Shown one piece after another: positions 11,365-12,327 of a DNA stretch of 12,327 nucleotides. Positions within the stretch are counted from its first letter, which is position 1; every line of letters starts with the position of its first letter. Source of the stretch: an uncultured Lachnospiraceae bacterium (GTDB taxonomy: Bacteria > Bacillota > Clostridia > Lachnospirales > Lachnospiraceae); the NCBI GenBank assembly GCA_905193085.1, contig CAJJNI010000060.1:1-12327 (forward strand), read 5' to 3'. Made by a program: the position numbers and the translations under genes. The notes under the pieces were generated by a model, which was not told the DNA's origin, made no database searches, and saw nothing but the letters and a program-made list of their open reading frames with translations.

Positions 11365-12327
11365 ACTCTGACAAGTCAACATATACATAAACAATCTGTT
11401 CCTTACGCTCCTGTGTCCGGATATATAATGTATAGAACCCTGATTTATTCGGCAATACAAATGTATGCCATTCATTCTTAGCTGCTCCTTTTAGCATTGT
11501 ACCCATTGTTCCATACTTCATCTGTGCCGCAGTTTTGACACCCGGTCTTATCTTCATAAGCACTGCCCCTTTATCTGTTCCTGTGGTGCTAACCTTAATT
11601 GTAGAGCTGTTAACTACTGTTGTTCCATATGGCACTGCGTCTGTTCCATTAATCTTAATATTCGGTGTGCCTTCTTCATAGACATATACACTTCTTGTTG
11701 CATGTGCAGTATTTCCTTCTGCATCAGATACTTCATAATTAATTATATGAATACCTTTATTCCACTGCTTTGGTATTCCGCTTATAACAGCTTTTGATGA
11801 ATCAATTATTCCGTCCTTATTATCCTCAATGGTAATACCACTCTTAAGTGCATCTTCAATAACTGCACCGTCTGTTCCCATTGAGAAGCTGAGTATCGCA
11901 GAATCAAAGCTTATAAGAGGTGCACTGCTGTCCTTTAAAGTCATCAGAACTTTATATGACTGTTCCTTTCCAGTTGAAGTATCTACTGCACGAAGCATAT
12001 GCATACCGGCATTTGTTGAAACAATAAGACTTCCCGTCTCATCTGCCTTCAAAGCAAAACTTCTTCCATTGCAGATAATTTGAGCATCTTTAGAAGACTT
12101 CACATACAATGTGTCCCCTGCCTTTATATCCAGCTTATCAATATCTGTTGTCATATCAGAACCATCAGACTGCAAGCCGAACAAAAGTTCCATTACATTA
12201 TCATCAATCTCTGTCACATTAATAGTTACTGTTGAACTGTTTCCTGCCATATCCATAACACTGATTATACTTTCACCATTTTTATTGACAGTATAAGTAT
12301 GCTCTGTGGCCTTTTTTGTTCCTTTAT
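11363..12327 (-). CDS. C-terminal part of a secreted multi-Ig surface protein (5' end outside window)
   Basis: The frame is open to the right edge, so only the last 320 residues are seen. An internal ATG at 12256 lies within an Ig-like strand (SIISVMDMAGNSSTVTINV) and is not the real start. Visible order: the end of an Ig-like domain; an unassigned segment of about 90 residues; an Ig-like domain resembling DUF5011 with the pattern ITIEDNKDG, then YEVSDAEGNTAHATRSVYVY; and a last all-beta domain ending KSGFYTLYIRTQERK and YVYVDLSE. There is no hydrophobic tail, sorting motif or repeat stalk at the end, so this protein is probably released, or held by domains outside the window or by its partner. 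The 14-base gap to the giant protein indicates one operon. It is not known whether it has a signal peptide. Confidence 0.87.
   Translation of the reverse strand, partial: KGTKKATEHTYTVNKNGESIISVMDMAGNSSTVTINVTEIDDNVMELLFGLQSDGSDMTTDIDKLDIKAGDTLYVKSSKDAQIICNGRSFALKADETGSLIVSTNAGMHMLRAVDTSTGKEQSYKVLMTLKDSSAPLISFDSAILSFSMGTDGAVIEDALKSGITIEDNKDGIIDSSKAVISGIPKQWNKGIHIINYEVSDAEGNTAHATRSVYVYEEGTPNIKINGTDAVPYGTTVVNSSTIKVSTTGTDKGAVLMKIRPGVKTAAQMKYGTMGTMLKGAAKNEWHTFVLPNKSGFYTLYIRTQERKEQIVYVYVDLSE

Noticed and set aside
12254..12256. ATG at 12256 as the start of the right-hand surface protein.
   Set aside because: The frame continues upstream to the window edge with typical Ig-like strand sequence (TYTVNKNGESIISV), and there is no ribosome binding site or signal peptide at this ATG.

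Overview
The window looks like AT-rich chromosomal DNA from a Gram-positive anaerobe of the class Clostridia, most likely a gut or rumen Lachnospiraceae. This rests on codon use, AGGAG-type ribosome binding sites, the clostridial build of the HD-GYP protein, and a giant secreted protein with a C-terminal wall/membrane-sorting tail. The genus cannot be named from the sequence alone. Every gene I can support is on the minus strand, so transcription runs from high to low coordinates. I see no RNA gene, insertion sequence, CRISPR array or stretch of more than 300 bases without a gene.

Right part (5325-12327): a surface-protein operon. The window opens inside a secreted Ig-like protein (11363-12327; only its C-terminal 320 residues are present). 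Fourteen bases later comes a 2007-residue protein (5325-11348) with a signal peptide, many beta-sandwich domains, a central glycine- and aromatic-rich beta region of no family I recognise, a Thr/Pro repeat stalk, and a hydrophobic tail ending in arginines. A strong rho-independent terminator (5271-5312) closes this operon.

Middle (4078-5157): a monocistronic iron-containing alcohol dehydrogenase with its own sigma-A-type promoter (5207-5235).

Left part (1-3975): a signalling operon with a very good sigma-A promoter (4019-4047). The first gene is an HD-GYP cyclic-di-GMP phosphodiesterase with a receiver domain at its C-terminus. The second overlaps it by four bases, apparently starts at TTG, and encodes a hybrid histidine kinase (seven membrane segments, PAS-like region, HisKA, HATPase, receiver, Hpt). 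It leaves the window inside a poly-asparagine tract encoded by eleven perfect AAT codons. Together the two proteins contain every station of a four-step phosphorelay (His331, Asp635, His760, then Asp410 of the phosphodiesterase). The simplest reading is a membrane-sensed relay that sets cyclic-di-GMP breakdown. A link to the neighbouring surface proteins is attractive but rests only on proximity.
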